Shown here piece by piece: positions 12,883 through 18,869 of a stretch of 18,869 nucleotides of DNA; the stretch's first letter is position 1; every line of letters begins with the position of its first letter. A program made the translations under genes and the position numbers. Under the pieces are notes generated by a model, which ran no database searches, was not told the origin of the DNA, and worked only from the letters and a program-made list of their open reading frames with translations. The stretch comes from a bacterium (Candidatus Gribaldobacteria) CG07_land_8_20_14_0_80_33_18 (lineage in GTDB: Bacteria > Patescibacteriota > Minisyncoccia > Minisyncoccales > CG1-02-41-26), in NCBI GenBank assembly GCA_002779425.1, contig PEWP01000057.1:1-18869 (forward strand), written 5' to 3'.

Positions 12883-14345
12883 ATTATCAGCCAACAATTG
12901 GTTTGGAACTTCATATTGAATTGAATACTAATTCTAAAATGTTTTGTTCTTGTAAAAATGATTCCAACGAGCTTCAACCGAATGTAAATATCTGTCCGAT
13001 TTGTTTGGCTCACCCCGGGACCTTGCCAGTGATAAATAAAGAGGCAGTAAAGAAAGTAATTAAAACCGCCTTAGCTTTAAATTGTGAAATTCAAAAAGAT
13101 TCTTATTTTGAAAGAAAAAATTATTTTTATCCCGATCTACCCAAAGGCTATCAAATATCTCAATATGCCGCCCCCCTTGCCAAAAATGGCTATTTAGAAA
13201 TTAAGGACAGGAAAATAAAAATTAGAAGAATCCATTTAGAAGAAGATACCGGGAAATTAATTCATCCGGAAGCAACCGATTATTCTCTCATTGATTTCAA
13301 TCGAGCCGGTATTCCTTTAATGGAATTAGTAACTGAGCCGGACATTAGTTCCGGAAACGAAGCTCAAGAATTTGCCGAAGAATTACAATTGATTTTAAAG
13401 TATTTAGGAGTTTCCGAGGCAAATATGGAAAAAGGGGAAATGAGGGTAGAAGTTAATATTTCTTTGTATTCTGATAAAAAGCTTGGGACAAAAGTTGAGA
13501 TTAAGAATTTAAATTCTTTAAGAGCAGTGGAAAAAGCCATTGATTATGAAATTGAAAGGCAAAAAGAAATATTAGAAAAAGGAGAAAAAATAGTTCAGGA
13601 AACAAGAGGATGGGATGAAAAAAAAGGAATAACGTTAGTACAGCGAGAAAAAGAAGAGGCCTATGATTATCGGTATTTTCCAGAACCAGACCTTCCGCCT
13701 CTTCAAATCACTAAAGAGTTTTTAGAGGAGATAAGGTCAGAAATTCCCGAGTTACCAGGTCAACGGAGAGAAAGATTTAAAAAAGAATATGGCTTAAAAG
13801 ATTCAGAAACAGAACTTTATGTTTCTCAAAAAGATTTAGGAGAATATTTTGAAAAAGTTATTTCTGAGTTACGGGAATGGATAAAAGCAAAAAGATTCAA
13901 GAGGGAAATTCCTCAAAGTGAATTTCAAAGATTAATTAAGTTAACTTCCAATTATATTTCAAGCGACCTCCTCGGACTTTTAAAAGAAACTTCTCAAATT
14001 ATTAATAAATGTTTAATTACACCAGAGAATTTTGCAGAATTTATCAGTATGATTTACTTAAAAGAGGCCTCAAGTAAAATTGCCAAAATTCTCTTAAAAG
14101 AAATGTTTGAAACCGGCACTGACCCCTCGCAAATTATTGAAAGGAGAGGTTTAGAACAGATAACTGATGAAAAAAAACTCGAAGAAATTATCAAAACAGT
14201 TATCGCTAAAAATCCTCAGCCAGTAGCAGATTATAAAAAAGGGAAAGAGGGGGCGTTGCAGTTTTTGGTAGGCCAAATAATGGCTGAGACGAAAGGAAAA
14301 GCAAATCCCGAAATAGCGAAAAAAATATTAAAGAAGTTTTTATGA
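12879..14345 (+). CDS. gatB: Asp-tRNA(Asn)/Glu-tRNA(Gln) amidotransferase subunit B
   Basis: A 488-residue GatB, which phosphorylates and amidates the mischarged tRNA end. The cradle domain has IGLELHIELNTNSKMFC and a four-cysteine zinc site (Cys23, 25, 39, 42). These are followed by LPKGYQISQY, IHLEEDTGKL, DFNRAGIPLMELVTEPD, EIKNLNSLRAVEKAIDYE and KEEAYDYRYFPEPDLPPL. The C-terminal helical/YqeY-like tail domain (about 350-488) includes GKEGALQFLVGQIMAETKGKANP, which binds tRNA. It overlaps deoC and the aldolase gene by 4 nt each (ATGA). It is separated from gatC-gatA by about 10.7 kb, so complex stoichiometry cannot rest on one operon. Confidence 0.97.
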   Translation: MNYQPTIGLELHIELNTNSKMFCSCKNDSNELQPNVNICPICLAHPGTLPVINKEAVKKVIKTALALNCEIQKDSYFERKNYFYPDLPKGYQISQYAAPLAKNGYLEIKDRKIKIRRIHLEEDTGKLIHPEATDYSLIDFNRAGIPLMELVTEPDISSGNEAQEFAEELQLILKYLGVSEANMEKGEMRVEVNISLYSDKKLGTKVEIKNLNSLRAVEKAIDYEIERQKEILEKGEKIVQETRGWDEKKGITLVQREKEEAYDYRYFPEPDLPPLQITKEFLEEIRSEIPELPGQRRERFKKEYGLKDSETELYVSQKDLGEYFEKVISELREWIKAKRFKREIPQSEFQRLIKLTSNYISSDLLGLLKETSQIINKCLITPENFAEFISMIYLKEASSKIAKILLKEMFETGTDPSQIIERRGLEQITDEKKLEEIIKTVIAKNPQPVADYKKGKEGALQFLVGQIMAETKGKANPEIAKKILKKFL

Positions 14346-15526
14346 TTCAAAAATTAGTTAAAGAAGCAGTTTTCGGCAGGGAGAAAGAAAAAGCGCAAGA
14401 AAAGATAAAGAAATTGGCTCAAGAGAGGGGAATAAAATTAACTTCTATCCAGAAATTATATGAAAGGGGTATTAACGGTTTTACTGTTCCTGCTTTTAAT
14501 ATTAGAACTTTAACTTTTGATATAGCTCGAGCGCTTTTCCGGGCAGCCCAAAAAGAGAGAGTGGGCGTTTTTATTATTGAATTAGCCCGTTCAGAAATAG
14601 AATATAGTAACCAAAGTCCAAATGAATACATTGCTTGTATTTTAGCCGGAGCAATTAAAGAGGGTTTTTCTGGACCTATTTTTTTTCAAGGCGATCATTT
14701 TAAAATTGATAAAAAGAAATATTATTCTTCAAAAAGAGAAAAAGAAAATAAAGAGCTTAAAAATCTAATTGAAAGAGCAATTAGAGCCGGTTTTTACAAT
14801 ATTGATTTGGATTGTTCGAGTTTAATTTTAGAAGAAAATTTTAAAAACACGGCGAAACTCACTGCTTTTATCCGAAAATTAGAACCAAAAAATTTAACAA
14901 TCGCAATTGGCGGAGAAGTAGGGGAGATAGGCGGAAAAAATACAACAATTGAAGAACTAAAAGAATTTATCAAAGGATATAATGAGGAATTGAAGAAATT
15001 AGGAAATTATGAGGGAATAATCAAAATTGCTGTCCAAACAGGAACTTCTCATGGAGGTGTTATACTTCCAACTGGGAAATTAAAACAAGTCGCAGTTGAC
15101 CTTAAAACCTTGAAAGAATTAACAATTGAAGCGAAAAAACATCATTTAGCTGGGGTGGTTCAGCATGGAGCTTCTACCTTGGATGAAAACTTTTTCAGGA
15201 AATTTCCAAAAACTGGCGTTTGCGAAATTCATTTAGCAACTGTTTTCCAAAATTTAATCTATGATAATCCTCTTTTTCCTAAAAAATTAAAAGAAAAAAT
15301 ATATTCGTGGTTAAAAAAGAAATTTTTTAAAGAAAGACAACTTTATAAAACCGAAGCTCAATTTTTATATAAACTCCGAAAAAAAGCATTAGGTCCATTT
15401 AAAGAAGAAATCTGGAATATCCCGGAGGAAAATAAAAATAAAGTTTGTCAGCAATTAGAAAAAAAATTTACTTTCTTTTTTAAAAGCTTAAAAGTTTCAA
15501 ATACTAAGGAGCGAGGCAGGAGATGA
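14342..15526 (+). CDS. Class II (zinc) fructose-bisphosphate aldolase family protein
   Basis: A 394-residue TIM-barrel aldolase of the class II ketose-bisphosphate type. Expected metal and catalytic residues are all visible: Asp118-His119 in FQGDHF, Glu192 in GGEVGEIGGK, His237 in VQTGTSHGGV and His275 in VVQHGAST. A NIDLDCSSL strand precedes the glutamate. An N-terminal extension of about 35 residues and a charged C-terminal tail of about 80 make it longer than common FbaA proteins. Substrate (fructose- or tagatose-bisphosphate) cannot be told from sequence alone; glycolytic FBA is the simplest reading. The last codons (KERGRR) come from the GC-rich structured element that begins here, suggesting that the original 3' end was altered. 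It starts on the gatB stop (ATGA) with no SD. Confidence 0.85.
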   Translation: MIQKLVKEAVFGREKEKAQEKIKKLAQERGIKLTSIQKLYERGINGFTVPAFNIRTLTFDIARALFRAAQKERVGVFIIELARSEIEYSNQSPNEYIACILAGAIKEGFSGPIFFQGDHFKIDKKKYYSSKREKENKELKNLIERAIRAGFYNIDLDCSSLILEENFKNTAKLTAFIRKLEPKNLTIAIGGEVGEIGGKNTTIEELKEFIKGYNEELKKLGNYEGIIKIAVQTGTSHGGVILPTGKLKQVAVDLKTLKELTIEAKKHHLAGVVQHGASTLDENFFRKFPKTGVCEIHLATVFQNLIYDNPLFPKKLKEKIYSWLKKKFFKERQLYKTEAQFLYKLRKKALGPFKEEIWNIPEENKNKVCQQLEKKFTFFFKSLKVSNTKERGRR

Positions 15527-15692
15527 GCGAGGTAGGGCTGATGAGAAGTGCATTACGGAGCCAAGCTCGAGATAGAGTTTGCGCTTTTAAATAAACTGTT
15601 TTTAAGGCTTGGCGAGTAATAGCCGCGGCTGGAAATAAACTTCCTCTTACTGATGAGCCGACGGCGTGCACTCCGAAGCAGACCTGCCGAAG
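15511..15692 (+). other. Structured GC-richer element: candidate ncRNA or palindromic insertion
   Basis: This roughly 180-nt stretch is clearly richer in G and C than its surroundings and has no ORF. Long-range complementarity is seen: GGCAGG (15515-15520) with CCTGCC (15683-15688), AGTGCA (15547-15552) with TGCACT (15667-15672), ATTAC (15552-15556) with GTAAT (15616-15620), and GCCAAGC (15560-15566) with GCTTGGC (15607-15613). Also seen are CGGCT (15626-15630) with AGCCG (15656-15660) and GGAA (15631-15634) with TTCC (15641-15644). The stems nest as a closing helix around two hairpin arms. CGGAG (15556-15560) with CTCCG (15671-15675) would be an alternative fold. It overlaps the aldolase stop codon and ends just before the promoter of the next gene. 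I do not recognise RNase P, tmRNA, SRP or 6S signatures. The strand is uncertain. Confidence 0.45.
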
Positions 15693-15701
15693 CGAAGTTA
15701 T

Positions 15702-15729
15702 TTGACTTTTTAAAATAATGTGTTAAACT
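15702..15729 (+). promoter_or_regulatory. Extended -10 promoter of the 139-aa gene
   Basis: TTGACT (15702-15707), a 16-nt spacer, then TAAACT (15724-15729) preceded by TG one base upstream (TGTTAAACT). The leader is about 50 nt and ends in a strong SD. Confidence 0.6.
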
Positions 15730-15784
15730 AAATTAGCAAATTAAAAATCTAAATAGTAGAAAAATAAGGATAAGGAGGTGGGCT

Positions 15785-16204
15785 ATGTTTGAGAAACTTA
15801 TTGTTGGAAAACAATATTTTGATAAAGTTTTTCAGGAGACGGAGACGAATAACTATATCTTCGGTAAAAAAAGAATCATCGAAGGAGAGTGTGGTGTTGG
15901 TTTTAACTTGTGGAAACCAATCGCAGCGGATTGCTACATAGGCGAATTATCAAAGGCCGCTACTTGGTTGGCCGCAAATTATGCGCCTGAGTTGACCGGA
16001 GAGCGAATATTTTTGACAAATTTTGATCTACCTGAGCCTAAAAATGTTCTTTTTTTTGATAAAAATTTAGAATTGTATTTCAAGGTCTGGCTGCTTGGTT
16101 GGTGGAAACAAAGTCGCGTATTAGATTTCAAGGGTGAAGTTTTAACAAGCGGCACTCACACCTTGGAACCAATTTTAACAGCCAGTTTTGACTTAGAATA
16201 TTAA
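15785..16204 (+). CDS. 139-residue protein of unknown function
   Basis: I cannot assign this protein to a family. It has no signal peptide or membrane helix. The sequence is rich in aromatic residues (YF, WKP, ATWLAANYAP, VWLLGWWKQ) and looks alpha/beta. A central helix (ADCYIGELSKAATWLAANY) is followed by several predicted strands (ERIFLTNFDLPEP, NVLFFDKNLELYFKVWLL, RVLDFKGEVLTSGTHTL, PILTASFDLEY). The helix-then-sheet order recalls a hotdog fold, but no catalytic motif of dehydratases or thioesterases is visible, so this is only a suggestion. Expression signals are complete: extended -10 promoter, AAGGAGGTG 5 nt before the ATG, and a strong terminator right after the stop. It appears to be a stand-alone, well-translated gene. 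Confidence 0.75.
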   Translation: MFEKLIVGKQYFDKVFQETETNNYIFGKKRIIEGECGVGFNLWKPIAADCYIGELSKAATWLAANYAPELTGERIFLTNFDLPEPKNVLFFDKNLELYFKVWLLGWWKQSRVLDFKGEVLTSGTHTLEPILTASFDLEY

Positions 16205-16206
16205 AC

Positions 16207-16246
16207 AAAAGGGAGAAAAACCCAACAAGATGTTTTTCTCCCTTTT
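16207..16246. terminator. Bidirectional terminator between the 139-aa gene and miaA
   Basis: A perfect 15-bp stem pairs AAAAGGGAGAAAAAC (16207-16221) with 16232-16246 around a 10-nt loop. T-runs exist on both strands, and it serves the two convergent genes. Confidence 0.94.
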
Positions 16247-17131
16247 TCATTTTTTTAAAAAATCTTTTGTTAATTTTTCTGCTTCTTTTTTGTTTTTTAC
16301 CCAATAGATACGTTTATCTTTTTTAAACCAAGTCATTTGTCTTTTAGCAAAGTGTTCAATATCTTTTTGAAGTTTTAAAATCATTTCCTGGTAGCTGAGC
16401 TTCTTTTGTAAATAATAGGCAATCCATTTATATTCTAAACCAAAACTTTCAAGTCGTTTCCAAGAAATCCCTTGTTTTTTCAATTTTTTTACTTCGTTTA
16501 TCAATCCTTTTTTTATTCTTTTTAAAAGCCGTTTCTCAATAAGTTTTTTTAGTTCTTCTTTTGGTTTTTTTATGCCTAAAATAAGGCATTTAAATTGAGG
16601 TTTTTTTATAAGCTTTGGGACCTTGCCTATTTTTTTAGCAATTTCAATTGCTCTAATTAACCGCCTCTTATTATTTTTTTCAATTGTTTTTGCTCTTTCT
16701 GAGTCAAGTTTTTTTAATATTTCAAACAATTCTTTAACTGATTTTTTTTCCAATTTTTTTCTTAATTTCCAGTTAGGTTTTAATTTTGGGAATTGCCAGC
16801 CCTCAACTATAGAATAAATATAAAAAGGAGAACCGCCAACCAAAAAAGGAATTTTTTTCTTTTTGAGAATTCTATTTATTGCTTTTATGGCTAATTTTTG
16901 ATATTGGGCAGCCGAAAATCTTCTTTTAGGTGAAACAACATCTAAAAGATGATGAGGAATACCAATCATTTCTTTTTTTGTTATCTTCCCGGTTCCCAGA
17001 TTCATTCCTTTATAAACCTGTCTTGAGTCAGCCGAAACAATTTCCCCATTAAATTTTTTTGCTAATTTTACTCCTAATTCTGATTTACCAGAAGTAGTTG
17101 GCCCTAAAATAACGATTAATTTTTTTAGCAT
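16247..17131 (-). CDS. miaA: tRNA dimethylallyltransferase
   Basis: A 294-residue MiaA, which transfers a dimethylallyl group to N6 of adenosine 37 in tRNAs that read codons starting with U. The P-loop GPTTSGKS is at about residues 10-17. It is followed by the substrate-recognition segment GEIVSADSRQVYKGMNLGTGK, then GIPHHLLD, FLVGGSPFYIYSIVEG, and the C-terminal KRQMTWFKKDKRIYWV. The product is the substrate of MiaB, encoded just upstream on the same strand. A TATAAT box lies only 5-12 nt before the ATG, so the mRNA may be leaderless or nearly so. No SD is present. Length is normal for the family. Confidence 0.97.
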   Translation of the reverse strand: MLKKLIVILGPTTSGKSELGVKLAKKFNGEIVSADSRQVYKGMNLGTGKITKKEMIGIPHHLLDVVSPKRRFSAAQYQKLAIKAINRILKKKKIPFLVGGSPFYIYSIVEGWQFPKLKPNWKLRKKLEKKSVKELFEILKKLDSERAKTIEKNNKRRLIRAIEIAKKIGKVPKLIKKPQFKCLILGIKKPKEELKKLIEKRLLKRIKKGLINEVKKLKKQGISWKRLESFGLEYKWIAYYLQKKLSYQEMILKLQKDIEHFAKRQMTWFKKDKRIYWVKNKKEAEKLTKDFLKK

Positions 17132-17137
17132 AGTTTT

Positions 17138-17151
17138 ATTATATTATATCA
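17138..17151 (-). promoter_or_regulatory. Extended -10 promoter of miaA, nearly leaderless
   Basis: On the minus strand TGATATAAT (TATAAT at 17148-17143) is followed by a second overlapping TATAAT (17143-17138). Starts would fall at about 17136 or 17131, so within about 5 nt of the miaA ATG. No -35 is evident, which fits an extended -10 (TGn) promoter. Confidence 0.55.
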
Positions 17152-17160
17152 AGAAATACA

Positions 17161-17197
17161 AAACGGGAAGTTGTAGTGTTACCAACTTCCCGTTTTT
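17161..17197 (-). terminator. Terminator of the small membrane protein gene
   Basis: A 14-bp inverted repeat (AAAACGGGAAGTTG and its complement) flanks a 9-nt loop. The last codons and the stop of the gene lie inside the hairpin. Edges are good to about 1 nt. Confidence 0.85.
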
Positions 17198-17355
17198 CTT
17201 TTTTTAGAAAGGTTTTTCACTTTGTTTCTTTTTGAGCCCAGATAAATAAACAGCACTCCTAGGGCAATCATAATCACCGTGCTAACAGGAGCTACGGGAC
17301 AGGTGAACTGAGCCACTAAAGCCAAAATTAAACAAACCGCTGCTAATATCATCAT
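17179..17355 (-). CDS. Small two-segment membrane protein, unknown function (58 residues)
   Basis: A very small hydrophobic protein. Two hydrophobic stretches, MMILAAVCLILALVAQF and VSTVIMIALGVLFIYLG, are separated by a short TCPVAPV turn with one Cys. A basic tail follows (SKRNKVKNLSKKRK). By the positive-inside rule both ends are probably cytoplasmic in a hairpin topology. An upstream GTG at 17364 lies inside the SD, so the ATG at 17355 is preferred; AGGAGGTGATTACAATG is almost identical to the leader of the ThyA-like gene. It has a consensus promoter and a terminator that includes its own stop codon. These signals suggest high expression. I know of no function for it. Confidence 0.72.
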   Translation of the reverse strand: MMILAAVCLILALVAQFTCPVAPVSTVIMIALGVLFIYLGSKRNKVKNLSKKRKTGSW

Positions 17356-17435
17356 TGTAATCACCTCCTCTTTCTTAAAATCTACCTCAGTTTTTTAACT
17401 TTTCTTCGACTTATTATTTTTTAAGAGCTAAATCC

Positions 17436-17464
17436 TATATAACATATTTTTCTCAATATGTCAA
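17436..17464 (-). promoter_or_regulatory. Consensus promoter of the small membrane protein, overlapping the miaB stop
   Basis: On the minus strand TTGACA (17464-17459) includes the miaB TGA. A 17-nt spacer follows, ending in TGT, then TATATA (17441-17436). It is the strongest-looking promoter in the window, with an extended -10. Confidence 0.75.
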
Positions 17465-18753
17465 CATACGGTTGGCTGCGATAATTTGCCTTTTAGGTCA
17501 AAAAAATCAGCTTCTATAATTTTCACTTTAACAAATCGCCCAATTAGATTTTTTAAACCTTTAAATTTCACAGTTTTATAATGGAAAGATTTTCCAATTA
17601 AAAAATCATTTTTCTTTTCTGTTGCAAGAACTTTTATTATTTTTCCAATATATTTTTTATTTTTCTCTAAAGCAGTTCTTTTCAAGCTCTCGGTTAAGAG
17701 ATTATATCGTTTCTCTTTTTCTTGATGGGATACATTATCTTTCATTTTCGCCGCCATTGTTCCATTTCTGGGCGAATATTTTGCAATATAAGCCATATCA
17801 AATTTTATTTGTTTGAAAAGTTTTACTGTATTTTCAAATTGTTTTTTAGTTTCACCCGGAAAACCAACAATAACATCTGTTGAAAGACAAATTCCCGGGA
17901 TTTTTTCTCTAATTTTTTTAACCAAATTTTTATATTGCTCAACAGTATAAGGCCGACTCATTCTTTTTAAAACTTTATTATCACCAGACTGAACCGGCAA
18001 ATTTAGATAGGGAGTGACTTTTTCACATTTTGCCATTGTCTCAATCAATTCATTCGAAAAATCACTTGGATGAGGACTGGTAAACCTGAGCCAAAAATTC
18101 CCCGGAATATCATTAATCATCTTTAAAAGTTTGGCAAAATTTATTGTTTTTGATTTTGAGCGATAGCGATTAACATTTTGACCCAAAAGCCAAATTTCTT
18201 TTGATCCCTTTTCAATGGCGTCTTTAATTTCTCTTAAAATTTCTTTATAGTCGCGACAGACCAAGGGACCCCGAACATAAGGAACAACGCAATAACTACA
18301 AAAATTATTACAACCATTTGAGATTGGTACAAAAGCCGAAAAATTATTTGAGCGCTTAGGTTTAATAACTAAGTAATTTTTAAACCTTGATATAGTTTTG
18401 CGTTTTGCGTTTTGCGTTTTGAGTTTTTCCAGTTTTGGCCAATTGGGTAAATCTTTAATATCTAAAATTAAATCAAATTTTTTAGCAAACTTTTTTCGGT
18501 CTTCTTTTAGAATACAACCAGTCAAGATAGTTTTTAGTTTTGAGTTTTGAGATTTGAGTTTGGCGAATTTTTGGCATAAGCCAAAAATTCGGTCAACTGC
18601 TGATTGTCTCACAGAACACATATTAACTACGATTAAATCAGTCCCATCAATTTTTTGGGCTTTTGGATATCCTATTTTTTCTAAAACAGCGGCAATCCTT
18701 TCAGAATCCGATTCATTCATCTGACAACCAAAAGTTATAATATAATATTTCAT
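17461..18753 (-). CDS. miaB: tRNA-2-methylthio-N6-dimethylallyladenosine37 synthase (radical SAM)
   Basis: A 430-residue methylthiotransferase that adds a methylthio group to the i6A37 made by MiaA. The N-terminal UPF0004 domain carries the three cysteines of the auxiliary cluster (Cys10, Cys46, Cys80). The radical SAM motif is CxxxCxxC at Cys148, 152 and 155 in ISNGCNNFCSYCVVPYVRG. STDVIVGFPGET and YSPRNGT follow, and a C-terminal TRAM domain (about 365-430) completes it. Two Lys/Gln/Asn-rich inserts, near residues 64-75 and 109-120, are made by heptamer repeats. The start codon lies in a degenerate copy of the 36-bp tandem repeat; no SD is seen. MiaB is preferred to MtaB or RimO because of the miaA neighbour and the NMCSVR motif. 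Confidence 0.93.
   Translation of the reverse strand: MKYYIITFGCQMNESDSERIAAVLEKIGYPKAQKIDGTDLIVVNMCSVRQSAVDRIFGLCQKFAKLKSQNSKLKTILTGCILKEDRKKFAKKFDLILDIKDLPNWPKLEKLKTQNAKRKTISRFKNYLVIKPKRSNNFSAFVPISNGCNNFCSYCVVPYVRGPLVCRDYKEILREIKDAIEKGSKEIWLLGQNVNRYRSKSKTINFAKLLKMINDIPGNFWLRFTSPHPSDFSNELIETMAKCEKVTPYLNLPVQSGDNKVLKRMSRPYTVEQYKNLVKKIREKIPGICLSTDVIVGFPGETKKQFENTVKLFKQIKFDMAYIAKYSPRNGTMAAKMKDNVSHQEKEKRYNLLTESLKRTALEKNKKYIGKIIKVLATEKKNDFLIGKSFHYKTVKFKGLKNLIGRFVKVKIIEADFFDLKGKLSQPTVC
18394..18428 (-). repeat. In-frame heptamer tandem repeat inside miaB (copy 1)
   Basis: On the + strand five consecutive 7-mers are seen: AGTTTTG, CGTTTTG, CGTTTTG, CGTTTTG and AGTTTTT. They encode the KLKTQNAKRKT stretch. 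Confidence 0.88.
18529..18563 (-). repeat. In-frame heptamer tandem repeat inside miaB (copy 2)
   Basis: On the + strand five consecutive 7-mers are seen: AGTTTTT, AGTTTTG, AGTTTTG, AGATTTG and AGTTTGG. They encode the KLKSQNSKLKT stretch just before the cluster-binding LTGC. Confidence 0.88.
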
Positions 18754-18869
18754 AATTAACGCTTCGCTTCGCTACGCTATATTATTTCATAATAATCGCT
18801 CGCTACCGCTCGCTATATTATTTCATAATAATCGCTCGCTACCGCTCGCTATATTATTTCATAATAATC
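18743..18869. repeat. 36-bp tandem repeat upstream of miaB
   Basis: Two identical 36-bp units (18779-18814 and 18815-18850) and the first 19 nt of a third (18851-18869) run to the window edge. A degenerate copy (about 18743-18778) precedes them and contains the miaB ATG. Each unit joins an AT-rich palindrome (ATTATT-TCAT-AATAAT) to a GC-rich half with GCTCGCT twice, separated by ACC. There are no spacers, so it is not CRISPR. Confidence 0.92.

Noticed and set aside
12426..13013. 195-codon reverse-strand ORF over deoC/gatB
   Set aside because: It lies opposite two clear enzymes with intact catalytic motifs and has no initiation signals; it is a shadow of AT-rich codon use.
15538..15680. Hammerhead ribozyme, because CTGATGAG occurs twice
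   Set aside because: The required GAAA core and cleavage-site arrangement are missing; the nearest match is CCGAAGC.
15661..15692. Cobalamin riboswitch-like 3' end (GAAGC...GACCTGCC)
   Set aside because: The rest of the B12-box and conserved core is absent, and the promoter of the next gene lies downstream of it.
18743..18869. CRISPR array
   Set aside because: The 36-bp units are directly adjacent with no unique spacers, and no cas genes are near.

Overview
The window is a dense, AT-rich bacterial segment with about 20 protein genes, three tRNAs, many 1-4 nt gene overlaps and short intergenic gaps. Gene content and style point to a Candidate Phyla Radiation (Patescibacteria) genome, most likely Parcubacteria-like. 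The grounds are a PheT without its OB-fold domain, rplK with no rplA after it, small one-helix proteins of unknown family, very short leaders, and heptanucleotide tandem repeats embedded in coding genes. TGA is used as a stop (e.g. in ATGA overlaps), which argues against the recoded Gracilibacteria/SR1 groups. The taxonomic call is an inference; no 16S or full marker set is present.

Layout, + strand. 1-2722: 3' end of mreB, then gatC, gatA and a one-helix membrane protein, closed by a large stem-loop terminator. 2822-3410: a promoter, tRNA-fMet, tRNA-Met and tRNA-Asp, then a 73-aa orphan with a strong Shine-Dalgarno (SD) sequence and its own terminator. 3413-8559: pheS-pheT-gyrB. 8560-9831: secE-nusG-rplK, the usual transcription/translation cluster, but without rplA. 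9824-10870: a single-gene unit for a ThyA-family thymidylate synthase. 10888-15526: tmk-thyX-deoC-gatB-class II aldolase, tightly overlapped. 15511-15692: a GC-richer segment with several long-range complementary stems, a candidate structured RNA or palindromic element. 15702-16246: a 139-aa orphan with its own promoter, SD and terminator.

Layout, - strand. miaB (18753-17461), a 61-codon membrane peptide (17355-17179) and miaA (17131-16247). The right edge (18743-18869) is a 36-bp tandem repeat whose last, degenerate copy contains the miaB start codon.

Functionally the window covers tRNA charging and editing (PheST, GatCAB in two separate loci), tRNA position-37 modification (MiaA then MiaB), dTMP supply (ThyA-like, ThyX, Tmk), deoxyribose-phosphate and fructose-bisphosphate aldolases, gyrase B, and SecE/NusG/L11. 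Two styles of translation start are visible. Operon genes have AT-rich leaders with no SD, while four stand-alone genes carry near-perfect SD sequences. Several promoters have a -35 box that overlaps or abuts the previous stop codon.
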